The notes under the pieces were generated by a model. That model worked only from the letters and a program-made list of their open reading frames with translations, was not told where the DNA came from and did no database searches. A stretch of 64,000 nt of DNA from Triplophysa rosa. Taxonomy: Eukaryota > Chordata > Actinopteri > Cypriniformes > Nemacheilidae. The stretch covers positions 20,521,948 through 20,585,947 of the forward strand of contig NC_079898.1 of the NCBI RefSeq assembly GCF_024868665.1, in the 5' to 3' direction. The position numbers and the translations under genes are program-made. Positions 1 to 11,295 of the stretch are shown piece by piece (positions within the stretch are counted from its first letter, which is position 1; the number at the start of each line of letters is the position of its first letter).

Positions 1-624
1 ACACGAAGTTAAAGCTTATACGATGTAAGCGATTGCTATTGCATACATATTACATTTCAATGCCAATAAAACAGTCCTCAAATCATAGTGTTTCAATTAA
101 AAACGCTGCCTTTGGACACAGTGGGAAAACTGAGAACTGTCAACACTGTTTCAAGGGCTCTATGCTGAAAAGGTTAGTATGCTCCAATGGCTTTTTCAAG
201 AGTGAGTTGTTGAGCCCCTTGATCAAAGGCACTACCAATTTTATAAACATTACAAACACAAGTATTCATTGAAAACAAAGCACATGTCAGAAGAAGGATG
301 ACACAGTAAGTTGCGGTAACTGTGTACAGGAACACTTTGTAGGTACAGTACGGTATGCCAGGGCCTGCATCACGTGACCAAGCATCTGTCATAATCAAAG
401 CGCTTAAAACAACATCTCAATGTGCACTGACTAATGTGACTTACATTGACACTCGATGAAAACCACACAATAGAGAAAGCCAGCTGCTCCGCTCAGAATG
501 TACCATAGTGCTTTTGTATGGGGTTAGAATGAAAGATGCACACTGACTTCACTGACTGGTTTATCTTAATCACTTGGATGAATAAATATTAGTTTATTTC
601 TTTGTTTAAATTTGTTTGGTAATC
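1..624. other. AT-rich single-copy sequence, no gene seen
   Basis: No repeat family, RNA gene or convincing exon is visible here. The short open frames on both strands lack splice context and protein-like composition. Confidence 0.5.
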
Positions 625-947
625 CATAAAGACCTTACATAATGAAGCGTTATGTTTTTATTACATTAGAATGAGCTATTTCTATCTACATACACCGCGT
701 GTGCCGTTGCATGGAATTCACCATGTTGTTTCTACAGTAGCCCTAAACAGACAAACTGCTTTACAGAGCGTGTTTCTTAAATATGTTATCTCCTTCGGCA
801 AAGAAGCAAAAATGTGACGACATCTTAGTTCTGTGTCAGCCACCGTAGTGCTTCGAAAGGTGGAGGTGAGGGGTGGAGTGAACTGTCGGTTGCGATTTTA
901 CAACCCCACCACTAGATGCGGCTAAATTTCTTACACTGGACCTTTAA
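625..947 (-). repeat. Family A repeat (GGTCCAGTGT ends), 5'-truncated copy
   Basis: The right end reads ACACTGGACCTTTAA, the inverted terminal sequence of this family. Internal landmarks shared with the copies at 13228 and 35784 are AAAGACCTTACATAATGAAG, the ATGGAATTCACCATG block with TTTCTACAGTAGCCCT, the TTATCTCCTTCGGCAAAGAA block and CCACCACTAGATGCGGC. The far end with GGATCTATTGACAG is missing, so the copy is truncated. It carries no coding capacity and looks like a non-autonomous DNA transposon. The orientation given is relative to the copy at 13228. Confidence 0.75.
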
Positions 948-2028
948 TTCATACAAAATATAAAAGGTACAAATCTAATACATTGTTTATGGTATACTGT
1001 AGATTATTTTGTTAATTTTATTTTAAATGTGCCATGTGAATAACAAATATTATGAACTATTTAAAATGTTTTGATCCGCTGTTACTGTAACACGCAATTA
1101 CACAAATCCTTACAGTGAGTTCCAACAGAGAAAACCCATGACATCCCTGCACCAATGTAAGAACCTCTTTCTGGCAATAAAAACATGAACTCGAAACATC
1201 TTGTAGTTTAATCTTCATCAAGCAGGCCTGCTTTAGCAATAACAGTAATCCGCTTGCTATTAAGGAAACTCAGCATTTGTCAGACTGCAGTTATTTGTCA
1301 GAAACCCAGTCATCACCAGCTGAAATGTTCTCCTTCAAGGCTGCAGTAGCTCTTAAACATTTAATAGGATTGTGCACCTTTTAAAAACTCTGAGTAAAAG
1401 CTTTTTTCTTTTAAGCCCCCCCCCCCCCCTCCATCTTTCCAGCTTCCAAAATCAAGTGTAGACACATACCAGACTGTTAAAGACCAGCAATCCAACTGGG
1501 GTCTCAGGTCAGGAAACAGGGGGGTGTGGGATACCTCTACTCGATCCGTTTCTATAGACACACAGTTAAACATACTACAGATGTCATTCAATTGCTTTTA
1601 AAGGAGGATTTTATATTTTTAAACAGCCTCCATGTGAAGTAAGAATAGAGGAATAGGGAGGATACCCTGCGGTTACCACAGAGTGTCACTATTGTGTATA
1701 TATTGAAGGCTGCTGTTAAGATGGGAAGGGGGTACATTTGGATATTGGCATTCCAACTTTGGGGTCTTTTTACTAAAGAGGCCAAAAAATTCTCAGCAAA
1801 ATAGATAAGGCATGTTATCTTGATCAGGTACTTGGAATAGCAGTTCTTACTGTAGTTTCTATTTAAACACAATTGAGATAATGTTCTCTTCCTCTGCTAA
1901 ACTTTCACCCATAAGCTTTTGTGAAGAACTGTCGTTTCAGATTAAAAGATCTTTAGTTTAGTATGATGAAGTTGCATATATTAAGATTTATAAACTGACA
2001 CTATACACTTGATCAGTTCATGCTTTCC
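948..2028. other. Single-copy sequence with a C14 tract
   Basis: A homopolymer of 14 C lies at about 1416-1429. The rest is AT-rich with no recognisable exon or repeat. The minus-strand ORF over the C tract owes its glycine run to the homopolymer. Confidence 0.5.
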
Positions 2029-2318
2029 TTAAAGGGATAAACATACAAATTCCCTCCTTATTTAACCACCCTGGTGTCTTTCTAAACCTGTATATGACTC
2101 TTTCTTCTGTGGAACACAAACAAAGATATTTTGAGAAATGTCTCAGTGGTTTTGTGTCCATACAATGGAAGTCAATGGGGCCCGGTGTTGTTTGGAGACC
2201 AACATTTTTCGAAATATCTTCTTTTGTGTCCTGAAGAAGAAAGAAAGTCATACAGGTTTGGAATGATATGTCGGTGAGTAAAAGATGAAATAAAATTCTT
2301 GGTATACTATCCCTTAAA
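2029..2318. repeat. Family B repeat (GGGATAGTTCACCC family)
   Basis: Starts TTAAAGGGATAA and ends ACTATCCCTTAAAG, a degraded terminal inverted repeat. Inside are the family landmarks TCTAAACCTGTATATGACTC, CTTCTGTGGAACACAAA and AAGATATTTTGAGAAATG, the mirrored TCGAAATATCTTCTTTTGTG block, and GGTGAGTAAA near the end. The two halves are partly inverted copies of each other, as in other copies here. The family is common in cyprinid genomes and has no coding capacity; I infer a non-autonomous DNA transposon. Confidence 0.85.
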
Positions 2319-3858
2319 GAACAAACCCCCTGCTGACCTTGGTGTTAATGCCATGCTCTGGCAGTTAACACCTAGAATAAAAATGTAATGGTTTAACAGA
2401 ACAGGGTGCACAACAAGAAAAAAAGTGACATTAATCATTTTAAGGGGTGGCTATACATCTTATATAATGAGATTCTCTTAGGCACCGGTCCTAAATACAT
2501 GCAATAAATACATTCCTCATGGCAGACGAGAGGGGTACTGTTGTCCCCCTTTCCCTGTTTCCCAACTCTTTTCTTGCGAAGCATGTTTTCTTTTTGCTTT
2601 GACTGCACCCGCCACCACAGAGAGAAATAGAGAGATCCGGGATAAGGCCCCGACTCCCAGCCAACAACAACAGTGAGTTTCAGCACTGTCAGAAAGAGCT
2701 CCTCACTGAAAGCTTCAGCGTGCTTTTTAACACTCTCCAACATATTGAACATTTCCGGTGCTCCTCGTGTTTCTTTGGGGCACTATTCTGTTCACGGTCA
2801 CAGGGCACACTGGGCTGTTTGGCCACGCCCACTTGGTTGAGACTAGCTCCACGAATCTCCACGTTTTACTCTTCTATTTACAGTGAAGTTTAATAGCGTT
2901 TTCCCTAATATGGCTTTAAAATCCTCTCGAATGTCACCCACCTGGACTTGAACAGAGAACAAGAGAATAAATAAATATCCCCAAAACTCGTGTGTTTGGA
3001 TTAAACATACATATAATGAAACGAACTGGACTGAGTTGCGATCCAGGATTTAGAGAGTTACTGAGATTACAAAAATGTTAGCCATTACCAATACAACTAA
3101 CCAGTATTGTTTACTAGCCTAATAAGTGACTACCCCTATAAAGGTACAGAGACTCAAACACGGGACTCGACTCGTGCTCTTGGCTCAAGTTTCCGTCTTC
3201 TGGACTTCATTATAGAAATAAAGGTGGAGTTGGTACGTATGGGGACGGAGGGTGAATTTTTCTGTGTGGTAAGCAGCTGTTTATCTTTTGTGTTGTGATT
3301 AAGGGGATTACATGAACATATGCTTCCCTTTTCTCTGGATTTACTGTAAGTTGATGTAAGTTCCTCTACATGCTATTGGGACAGCGTTCAATGTAATTCT
3401 CATTGAACGAGATGGGAAAAATACAATGCACAGGGCTTTCATAAAACAGCTGCAAAATAAGAACGTCAATTGGGCCAAAACACATTTTATATTGCTTAGG
3501 AGGGCTGTAATTTCTTTACTACTCTGATTTCTCAGTTTCTACTAAGAAGCTAAAATCTAAGCGATGATTATTCGTGTTCTTTCCAGACATCATTCAATTT
3601 GCGAGAAGCTCCAAAATTGGAGCAACCGTGGCCAAATATTTGGAGTTCCCCTGCGGTGGCTGAACCTTAATGACTACTGCATTGAACACTCTGTCCAAAT
3701 AATTGAGAGAAGGTAGACGGAGGGAGGTGTTGACCTTGGAAACCTCTTTCACCTCTCCCCCTTTAATGCCCTGTGGCTTCAATTCCTAATCAATTACCCA
3801 CTGAAGGCTGGAGACCACCAAAGTCAAGATGCAGTTTGGAAATACAGAGCTGTATGAC
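2319..3858. other. Single-copy sequence; GC-richer block at 2510-2870
   Basis: The block at 2510-2870 is richer in GC than its flanks and holds a 105-codon minus-strand ORF (2435-2752) whose first third looks protein-like (MFNMLESVKKHAEAFSEELF). A GTGAGG donor-like site lies just inside it, but there is no good upstream acceptor. I do not recognise a protein. The rest is featureless. Confidence 0.35.
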
Positions 3859-3870
3859 TGTGTGCGTGTG

Positions 3871-3914
<44 letters not shown>

Positions 3915-3931
3915 TGTGCGTGTGTGTGCGT
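3859..3931. repeat. (GT)n/(GCGT)n microsatellite
   Basis: Alternating TG dinucleotides change into a run of TGCG units and back to TG. It borders the left side of the GGGGACC element. Valine/cysteine ORFs across it are artefacts of the repeat. Confidence 0.95.
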
Positions 3932-4200
3932 TCATGTTTGTATATCCCGGTGGGGACCTAAACCTGAATACACACCAACACATGGGGACTCGTGTCACCG
4001 TGGGGACCAAAATTGAGGTCCTCATGGGCACAAAAGCTAATAAATTGTACAGAACAATATTTTTTACAAATCTAAAAATGCAAAAAGTGTTCTGTGATCT
4101 TTAGGTTTAGGGATAGGGTTAGGGGGATAGAATATACAGTTTGTACAGTATAAAAACATTACGCCTATGGACTGTCCCCACGGGGATAGTCAACCAAAGC
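3932..4200 (+). repeat. Fish GGGGACC interspersed element between GT arrays
   Basis: Contains GGTGGGGACCTAAACCTGAA, ACACATGGGGACT, GTGGGGACCAAAATTGAGGT, GTTCTGTGATCTTTAGGTTT, a TTAGGG-like stretch at 4101-4126, and GACTGTCCCCACGGGGATAG near the right end. I recognise this as an element widespread in teleosts and typically sandwiched between GT microsatellites, as here. It has no coding capacity, and its transposon class is not clear from sequence. Confidence 0.75.
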
Positions 4201-4219
4201 CTGTGCGTGTGCGTGTGCG

Positions 4220-4263
<44 letters not shown>
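4201..4263. repeat. (GT)n microsatellite
   Basis: GTGTGC units grade into pure GT. It forms the right border of the GGGGACC element and abuts a palindromic MITE. Confidence 0.95.
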
Positions 4264-4266
<3 letters not shown>

Positions 4267-4269
4267 GTG

Positions 4270-4468
4270 TACACTGTAGTTTTTTTGTTGTTGGTTCAAC
4301 TTAAAATGGTTGCCTTGAATTTTTAAGTTGATTCAACTTAAAAATATTAGTTAACTCAATGAAATTCTCATTGAGTTGACTAATATTTTTAAATTGAATT
4401 AACTCAAAATTTTAAGGCAACCAAGTAACTTATTTTTTAGTTGAAACAACCATGTTTTTTACAGTGTG
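4270..4468. mobile_element. Palindromic MITE with ACACTGTA/ACAGTGT ends
   Basis: The element begins TACACTGTAG and ends TTTTACAGTGT. The whole ~200 bp folds back: GGTTGCCTTGAATTTTAAG-type sequence on the left mirrors CAAAATTTTAAGGCAACC on the right, and the centre is CTCAATGA-AATTC-TCATTGAG. Such near-complete palindromes resemble the Angel-type inverted-repeat elements of teleosts. It sits at the edge of a GT array, which hides any target duplication. Confidence 0.8.
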
Positions 4469-5626
4469 TGTGTATAACATTTTGAAGTCATTTACTTTAT
4501 CCAAAATACTTTTGAATCACATACAAGGATATTAGGTTAGTGCGTTAGACAGACAGATACTGTATACAACATTCCTATATTAGAGTCTCCCTAGAATACA
4601 GGATATCATTATAAGACTTGGAGACAATTATTTATAATTACATAAATTGTTATATAATTATAAAAATAAAAATATGTATAAATTATTATAATATAATACA
4701 ATATTATTATTATAATTGACATTTACATGTATAAATCATTTAACTTGTGAATTTTAAACAACAAATTACGTTAAGATTTTATTTTAATACAAAAAAGAGT
4801 GCAACAAACAGATTGCATAAAACTGCATGTACACCGTCACTGTCTCTCTCTGGCTTTGCTTAAAGACATGGAATAGTTTATTTGGCCCTTTTTATAAGCA
4901 ACCATGTAGTTCCCACAGCCAGTGTGGTTCAAAGTAAACCAATCCATTTGTCTTTAAATGAACTCACTGGCACTCTGCAACCAAAGTGTAAAGATGACAT
5001 GAATTAATCTGGCTCTCTCTCCCTCCCTCCTTGGTTTTCCCACCGTTTATCTTTTTATAGAAGGCACACTTGTCCCGTCAACATCGGCATTATGCGTTTC
5101 TTTTATCCAGCCTGCTCTTTATAAATAAGAGAAAGAATGAGAAGAAACTGAGAGGAAGTGAGGAGGGGGGGCTGTGGCAAATGAAGACCTGATTTACAGG
5201 ATGTGGGTGGCTCAGGGCTCCTGATGTGTCCCAAACCCTTTCCTTTGCACAAGTTTACACACACACACTTAATGGCATTATGAACTGTAGTGGAAGTCTT
5301 TCGCACCAAACCACAGCTTTCTACAAACTTTCCCATGGGAATGGTGTTTATGACCACCAGTCCCAGTTTAAAGACACAGGTCCACTGTTATCAAGAATTC
5401 ACAGGCTAAGATAAAAAAGCTTAACCTCGACTGTTCCTTTCTTCCCAAATCCAATGTAAAGTATTTCTGTCCGTGTAACTTACAGTGGACATGAGGTTGA
5501 GAGGGGAAAAACAAGAAGTGCAGAAGCTGTACGGAGGGCCCAAATGAAGTGAGAGGGTTCTCTCTGGTTTCTGTGGTAACCGGGGGGAGATGTGGTCTAC
5601 TCAAAAGTCCCATTGTGGCAAACAGG
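4469..5626. other. Single-copy sequence, strongly AT-rich at 4610-4800
   Basis: A low-complexity A/T stretch lies at about 4610-4800. A pyrimidine-rich patch (CTCTCTCTCCCTCCCTCC) lies near 5015. No exon or repeat family is recognised. Confidence 0.5.
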
Positions 5627-5705
5627 TCAAGTCAAGTCATTTTTATTTGTCTAGTGCTTTTCACAAAACACTACATTTCAAAGGAGCTTAACAGAAAACA
5701 CGTTA
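5627..5705 (+). repeat. TCAAGTCAAGTCA fish interspersed repeat fragment
   Basis: TCAAGTCAAGTCATTTTTAT, then AGTGCTTTTCACAAAACA and TTTCAAAGGAGCTTAACAG, is the characteristic start of a repeat found throughout teleosts. Only the first ~80 bp are clearly recognisable. The element class is not certain. Confidence 0.6.
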
Positions 5706-7378
5706 CAAATACAAAGAGGGAGGAGAGAATGCAAATTAAGCTCTATGAATTTCATAGGCGTCACTGTCAGCACCAAAATCGTTATCCTAATATAATAAAA
5801 ACTGCATTCAAATCTAAAATTATAGAAAATGTAATAATGTAATTCATTAAAAAGAAGTAAACATTCAAATAAATGTGAACTACAACGGATGTATTCTTTG
5901 TGCATGTGCTTTGTTCCATTCAGAAAACCCTTCAATCTTCAATGTGTGGCTTTCAAAGGCACCAGCAGCGAGTACACAAGCCTCAGGGGCACAATAGCCA
6001 ACTACTGGCATGAAGTTCATGCTCCCGCCCCCTCAAAGCCCTTTAATGGCCCTTGCGCCTGAGCTGCCATAGAAATCAGAGCAAATTAATCGTAACACTT
6101 TGAGAATGGGCAGATTAGGAGGAGAAGAGGGAACAATGGGACATCAAATATGGCAAGCAGCAGGTCGGACAACGGGTCGGTCCCCGCCGTATCCCTCCCA
6201 GCCGCCCGGCAGACTGTCCCCTTTCAATTGAGCCTGACCTATTTTCCAAAACACATGCATGGGTTTTCCGTCAAGCTACATTGTATGGACGCCCAATAAA
6301 AGAGCCACTAGAGTGTCATTTGGATGGTTGCTTTCTCAGTTCAACGCTCTTTTGAAGTGTTGCATGAAAGGAATTATAAAGGTTTAATTGAGTGTGGCAA
6401 TTGATTGGATGGCCCATATTGATCAGAGCAGAGAAAAGTGATAGGGCAGGACACCTCGGACTCACAGAACGACAGAGCTTTGATGAGCAGATGGCTGCAC
6501 GGCTATTCTTTGAGTTCCTTTCCCTTACAACAAACGCCCCATGGTGTCATGAGTTGTTCCTGATGGTATAACTGACACGAAGTGGATCTAATCCACGAGT
6601 CTGCTGGTTTTATGGTTCAAAGGCTCTCATGAATAAAGCTGAGAGGAGGTTCCCCTCCAGCATGGGGCCTTCTGACAAACCTTGAAGGGCCTTCAAATGA
6701 CATCCCAAATCAGACTGTACCTCAGCTCGAATCAAAGTAAAAATCTCCCAATAGAAACAGTTGCCAAACTAACTGTCAGTTTGATCTCCGTTGTTGTGCT
6801 TTTCACAACAAGCCCCATCTTTAGTTCTGAAACTTGCCAAGTTAAAGCACAGCAGGAGCAGTGTGGTCAAGTTCCAAAGTACAAGTTTGCCTTTTGAAAA
6901 CAATACAAACCCGTTTGTTTAAGGCAGAGCAATTTCATCAAAGCCTAATTGATGTAGAAAATTGTTATTCCTAGAATAGTTATTTATTGATGGTCCAGAA
7001 CTCATATTGCATCATGACACTGTCACATTTCACACACAGACTAATTCTAGTTTATTCAATGTCTGTAAGTGGGACAAATTTTCAATACTGATGCTGTTTG
7101 TATGATGGGGACATCTTTGAGAGAAGTTTTCCTTTTATAAAGTCATAACTAGCCTTGTGGCATGCTGTACAGCTGAGGAATGTGTTTACTCACACTGGGT
7201 AGGTTTGCCAAGTGTTTTACAAGACAAACATGACATTATGCCAGAGTCAATAAAAAATAAACTGTGGGAATATTCTCACAGAGGGGCATCATGTGCCTAT
7301 TTTAGTTTGTTTATATTTTTGAGACTGCAGTCCTGGCAAGACACGGTATGACCTTTTGTTTAATAATATTGAAATGCA
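5706..7378. other. Single-copy sequence; candidate conserved noncoding block 6040-6520
   Basis: At 6040-6520 the sequence becomes GC-balanced and free of repeats. It carries several CAATTGA/TTAATTGAG-type sites (near 6225, 6385, 6400) and short blocks such as GGCCCTTGCGCCTGAGCTGC. No open frame fits. This texture is typical of vertebrate noncoding regulatory elements, but that is inference only. The rest is AT-rich. Confidence 0.3.
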
Positions 7379-7740
<362 letters not shown>

Positions 7741-9895
7741 TTACAGCCAGCTGTGTGAACTCAGAAACATGCAACAACAAATGTAATTTATTTATCCACC
7801 TGTTTTACACATTCTTGATCACACTTTTCCTCCATTGAAGCATCTTATTTTAAATAAATATAAATCTTATAGAAGTCCGTCAAAATGTGCTTCTTTTACA
7901 GTACATACTGATTATCATAAATGGAACAGATACTGTATATTATAAAATAGAAACCTACTTTAACCATCATATGTACCTCTTATAGGATGTCACCTAAGGG
8001 TCCAAACTGCTTTGATTCTAATATCCTTAATCATATAAAGTCACAGATAAAAAGGTCGACTAACAAAGCGCCGTTTGACAGAACACAAACACGCATGCAC
8101 GCTCTCACACACACACACACAATATGCATGTTGAAAGAGGCTAATGAATGTCCTGCGATCTCATGCCAAAAGCCATGAGAACCACTTCTCGGGCTTGTGG
8201 TGTCCTGCTGGGTCCCTGCAGCGCAAATGAGCATCGTGACAATACATTTCATCACAGGAACACAAACTTAATCACAAAACCTGGAACAGAACACCTACAC
8301 CTGATAAAGAACAGAGCACTTCTCCACCTCATCAGAAACAAACACGGGTCCTCAGCTTGCCAACCGACCCGTAACCAAGGCGACTGACATTTATTGTGTT
8401 GGAGAAACTGTTATAGGAAACTAGACACCTGCAATTTAGCGTATTAGCTCGTGAGGGTATAGTACTGTTTCATTTCCTGACAGTGAATGGCCTTTTCAAA
8501 TGATCAAGAATAGCCATGAGGGTTATTCATGGTCGACTTATAATCAAAACCCAGACAGAGCTCTTTATGCGCTTGCTTAGACAGTACATGCGTCTCGGAA
8601 AATTTGTTTAAGCTTATTTTGTTTAGTTAGTGGAGCGAACGTCTTTTAAAAGAGATGAATGTGTACATATACTATTGATTACGGCCATAGTAAGTCATCA
8701 AATGATATTCAGATAACAAAAAAAAATCAAAATTCATATATCCAGACATGCAATTGCACAGTGTTATCAGTGGACACCTGTCTCATGAGGAATAAAACAA
8801 AACTCCTTAGCTATTAAAAACCAAGCACCCAGGTTATTTAAACCACAGTTTCCTAGGGAGGCACATTTGTGATCTTTTTCCTGTTCCGCCCAGTTGGCGT
8901 CTCATGGGTATGAAATACTACGGTAGACACCAGCAAGCTGCTGCATACTCAAGTTGCCAAAGGTCCCTCACTTGCCTTGACCCCGGGTGACACCCGATCC
9001 CCCTGAAGCCATCTTTTATTCCTCCTTCAAGAAGGAACATTAGGATCATTCTTACACCCCCTGCTGTTTGGTTGTGGTGACCTCTAAGCCGATGGGAATC
9101 CAAGGCCAACCGCCAAGGAAACGGCAACAGTCGGTTTCTGGCAATCCCTCTCCTTTTCTCTCTTCTTGCACATGCAGGGTTTAAATGGAGAGGGTTAAGC
9201 GAGCAGCATTTGGCTCTTGTCCGAATTAGTTTGGGATTAGCAACAACGCCAGTGGCGTGTTCTCATGTCTTCTTTCATGCAGCATTTGTCCCTGAAAATA
9301 CAGGCAGAATCAGTCATTCACAGAAGGACGTGTTTCAGCCAGGGTTGGGTGTAATTCAGAATTTAAGAACTGGCACTCTTTCAATTATTGAACTAGAATT
9401 TAAATTCATCAATTTGACACACCCCAGATGATTTTAAATTGGAATTTGAATTTACGTTTGATGTAGAATGTAAACAATGTCAACTCAAAGAGAAACATCA
9501 TAAGCAATTTCGCAACAAAACAATTTAAATAATCACAATCAAACTCAATTGAATAATGTAAGTATTATTTATTATGTATCAATTTGTATTAAATAATAAT
9601 AATAACTTGTTAATGCATTCGTTTTTATTATTATTATAATTATAAGATAATACTAATTTATAAATAATAGTTAAATTATAATAAAAAATTGCAGCTACAA
9701 CGGTTATATGAATTTCATTGCATTTTGCACTACTTCAGAAATGAATGGTGTTTAAATAGCACACTAATTTCAATTCTGACTCTGAGTCTGTAAAAATGTA
9801 TTATTTAAAATATTTAAAGCAGAGCTATCATGCTATGTCATGCATTCTGACATCTTTACACTGTTAAACGTGCTGGCTTCTCATGCTTAACATGG
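7741..9895. other. Single-copy sequence with a short CA run
   Basis: A short (CA)n lies at about 8106-8121. A GC-richer patch spans 8880-9130 and strongly AT-rich sequence spans 9500-9700. A segment near 9340-9440 (GGGTTGGGTGTAATTCAGAA) resembles a degraded interspersed repeat, but I cannot assign it. No gene is recognised. Confidence 0.45.
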
Positions 9896-9999
9896 TCAAC
9901 TTGCTAAAAAACGAGTTGGGTGTATTCGTACAGGTTTCGGAAAGTTTTTTTCGAACATATAAAACTGTTTCGTAACAATTTTTCTTAGTCCCTTATTGG

Positions 10000-10240
10000 A
10001 CAGTTCTCCCGGAAAAGCATGCGGCACGCCCACACGGCAGCAAGGAGAGCAGGAGGAGCACGCGCAGACGTCCCTTTCACTTGTGTGCAGGAGAGAGAGA
10101 GAGAGCATACGTTCGCGAAGTTCAGGTGTTTGTTTGTTCACTGCACTTTGGTGATGTATGCTATATAAACGATGGATATAACGCTGGATTTGGAGATCGT
10201 TTGAAACTGATATATGGAGCTGTCCCAGTGCTAAAAGATG
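10000..10240 (+). promoter_or_regulatory. Candidate TATA promoter in a CpG-richer patch
   Basis: CpG dinucleotides are frequent at 10010-10120 and again at 10310-10345, unlike the flanks. CTATATAAACG lies at about 10159-10170. An ATG in acceptable context (AAAAGATGC) follows about 70 bp later, so a start site near 10190 would leave a short leader. A GA run sits at 10091-10105. No conservation or transcript evidence is available. Confidence 0.3.
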
Positions 10241-10241
10241 C

Positions 10242-10264
10242 CGGACATGAACCGCATGCGGTGA
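10242..10264 (+). CDS. Candidate short first coding exon with GTGAGTG donor
   Basis: An ATG with A at -3 opens a frame encoding MPDMNRMR. The last codon runs into CGGTGAGTG, a strong splice donor, so the exon would end after CG (phase 2) with about 23 coding nt. Unspliced, the frame stops at the TGA inside the donor. The TATA-like box upstream and local CpG enrichment support a transcription start. No second exon with a matching phase was identified. I recognise no protein, and such a short match could be chance. Confidence 0.25.
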
Positions 10265-10507
10265 GTGAAACTGATGTCTGTGTTTTGTTGGCAATGCTTG
10301 CGCACAGCCTACCCCTCCCCCCCGCACGCGCCGTATGCTTTCGGAAATAATCGTACAGCTGTATCTATATTTTATAAATGTGATCAAACTAAATACTCTT
10401 CGAAGATACGAAGTATGCAATACTACTCTATAGGTATTCAAGATTAATATGAGATTGGCAGAAACCGCGTGTGTTAGGGCCGCTTTAAATTAAATTAAAG
10501 AAACAAT

Positions 10508-10729
10508 ACGGCATTTTTAGGAGGATCTATTGACAGAAATGCAATATAATATACAAAACTATTTCTTCAGAGGTGTATAAAGACCTTACCTAATGAACCA
10601 TTATGTTTGTAATACCTTAGAATAAGCTATTTATATCTACATACAGAGTGGACCTACATACATTGAATTCGCCGCCATGTTTTGTACAGCAGCCCTAAAC
10701 GGACAAACAACTCTACAACGCGCGTTTCC
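10508..10729 (-). repeat. Family A repeat, left portion
   Basis: Contains AGGAGGATCTATTGACAGAA, CTTCAGAGGTGTATAAAGAC, TATCTACATACAGAGTGGAC, ATTGAATTCGCC and CAGCAGCCCTAAACGGACAA, all family landmarks in the same order as at 35784. Recognition stops at ACGCGCGTTTC. Unrelated sequence follows where the family continues with CGTTATCTCC. Confidence 0.75.
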
Positions 10730-11295
10730 TCTTCCTCTCCGCTGCGGTATCGTGGTCAAATGGATCGCGGGATGATCCGTGATCCGTACGGATCGTGCTC
10801 TCCGGTTCGGAACGCATGTGACCCGCGGATTAACTGAAAGTTTATTCATCATCAAGTAAAAGAGTAATACGCGCTCTCGCTCGCTCTCCATTTTCAGCTC
10901 CAACGTGCTCTCGCTCTCTCTCTCAAGTATCTGGACGAGTACAATATTAAAGCAGTTCCAGATAAACAATGACGCTCAAAACTGCTCCGTCACACAGCTA
11001 ATATTACAACAACAACATTCTTGGTATGTTAGTATGTTACTCACATACTAATCCGAATCAAAGCATCCTCCTCGGGGGTGATTTTTAGACGATCTTCCAA
11101 TTTTATGTAATACATAAGACATCGCTCTTTCTACAGTCTTTCTAATGCCCGCAAAATCTCTTCCCTGCGTCAACATGAGAACGACATCTTTTTGCACTGT
11201 GTTGGCCACCGTCGTGTTTGGACTGAGCGATTCGTAGCAAATCTATAATACAACGCTAGTGGCCGCTGTTAATCCAAAACTGCACCTGTAAGTTC
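10730..11295. repeat. CpG-rich sequence interrupting or replacing family A
   Basis: After the family A break the sequence is CpG-rich, with a perfect 14-bp palindrome GATCCGTACGGATC at 10781-10794 and CGCTCT-rich runs near 10870-10925. From about 11175 the motif GTTGGCCACCGTCGTG resembles the family A segment preceding its right end, and CTAGTGGCCGCTG could be its relic. This suggests an insertion inside, or a divergent internal region of, a family A copy. Evidence is moderate. Confidence 0.4.

Noticed and set aside
4101..4126. Telomere-like TTAGGG stretch
   Set aside because: Only a few imperfect units, and it is a fixed part of the GGGGACC fish element.
9896..10441. 181-codon minus-strand ORF
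   Set aside because: Longest frame in the window, but composition is not protein-like and it runs antisense across the GC-richer candidate promoter, where stops are rarer.
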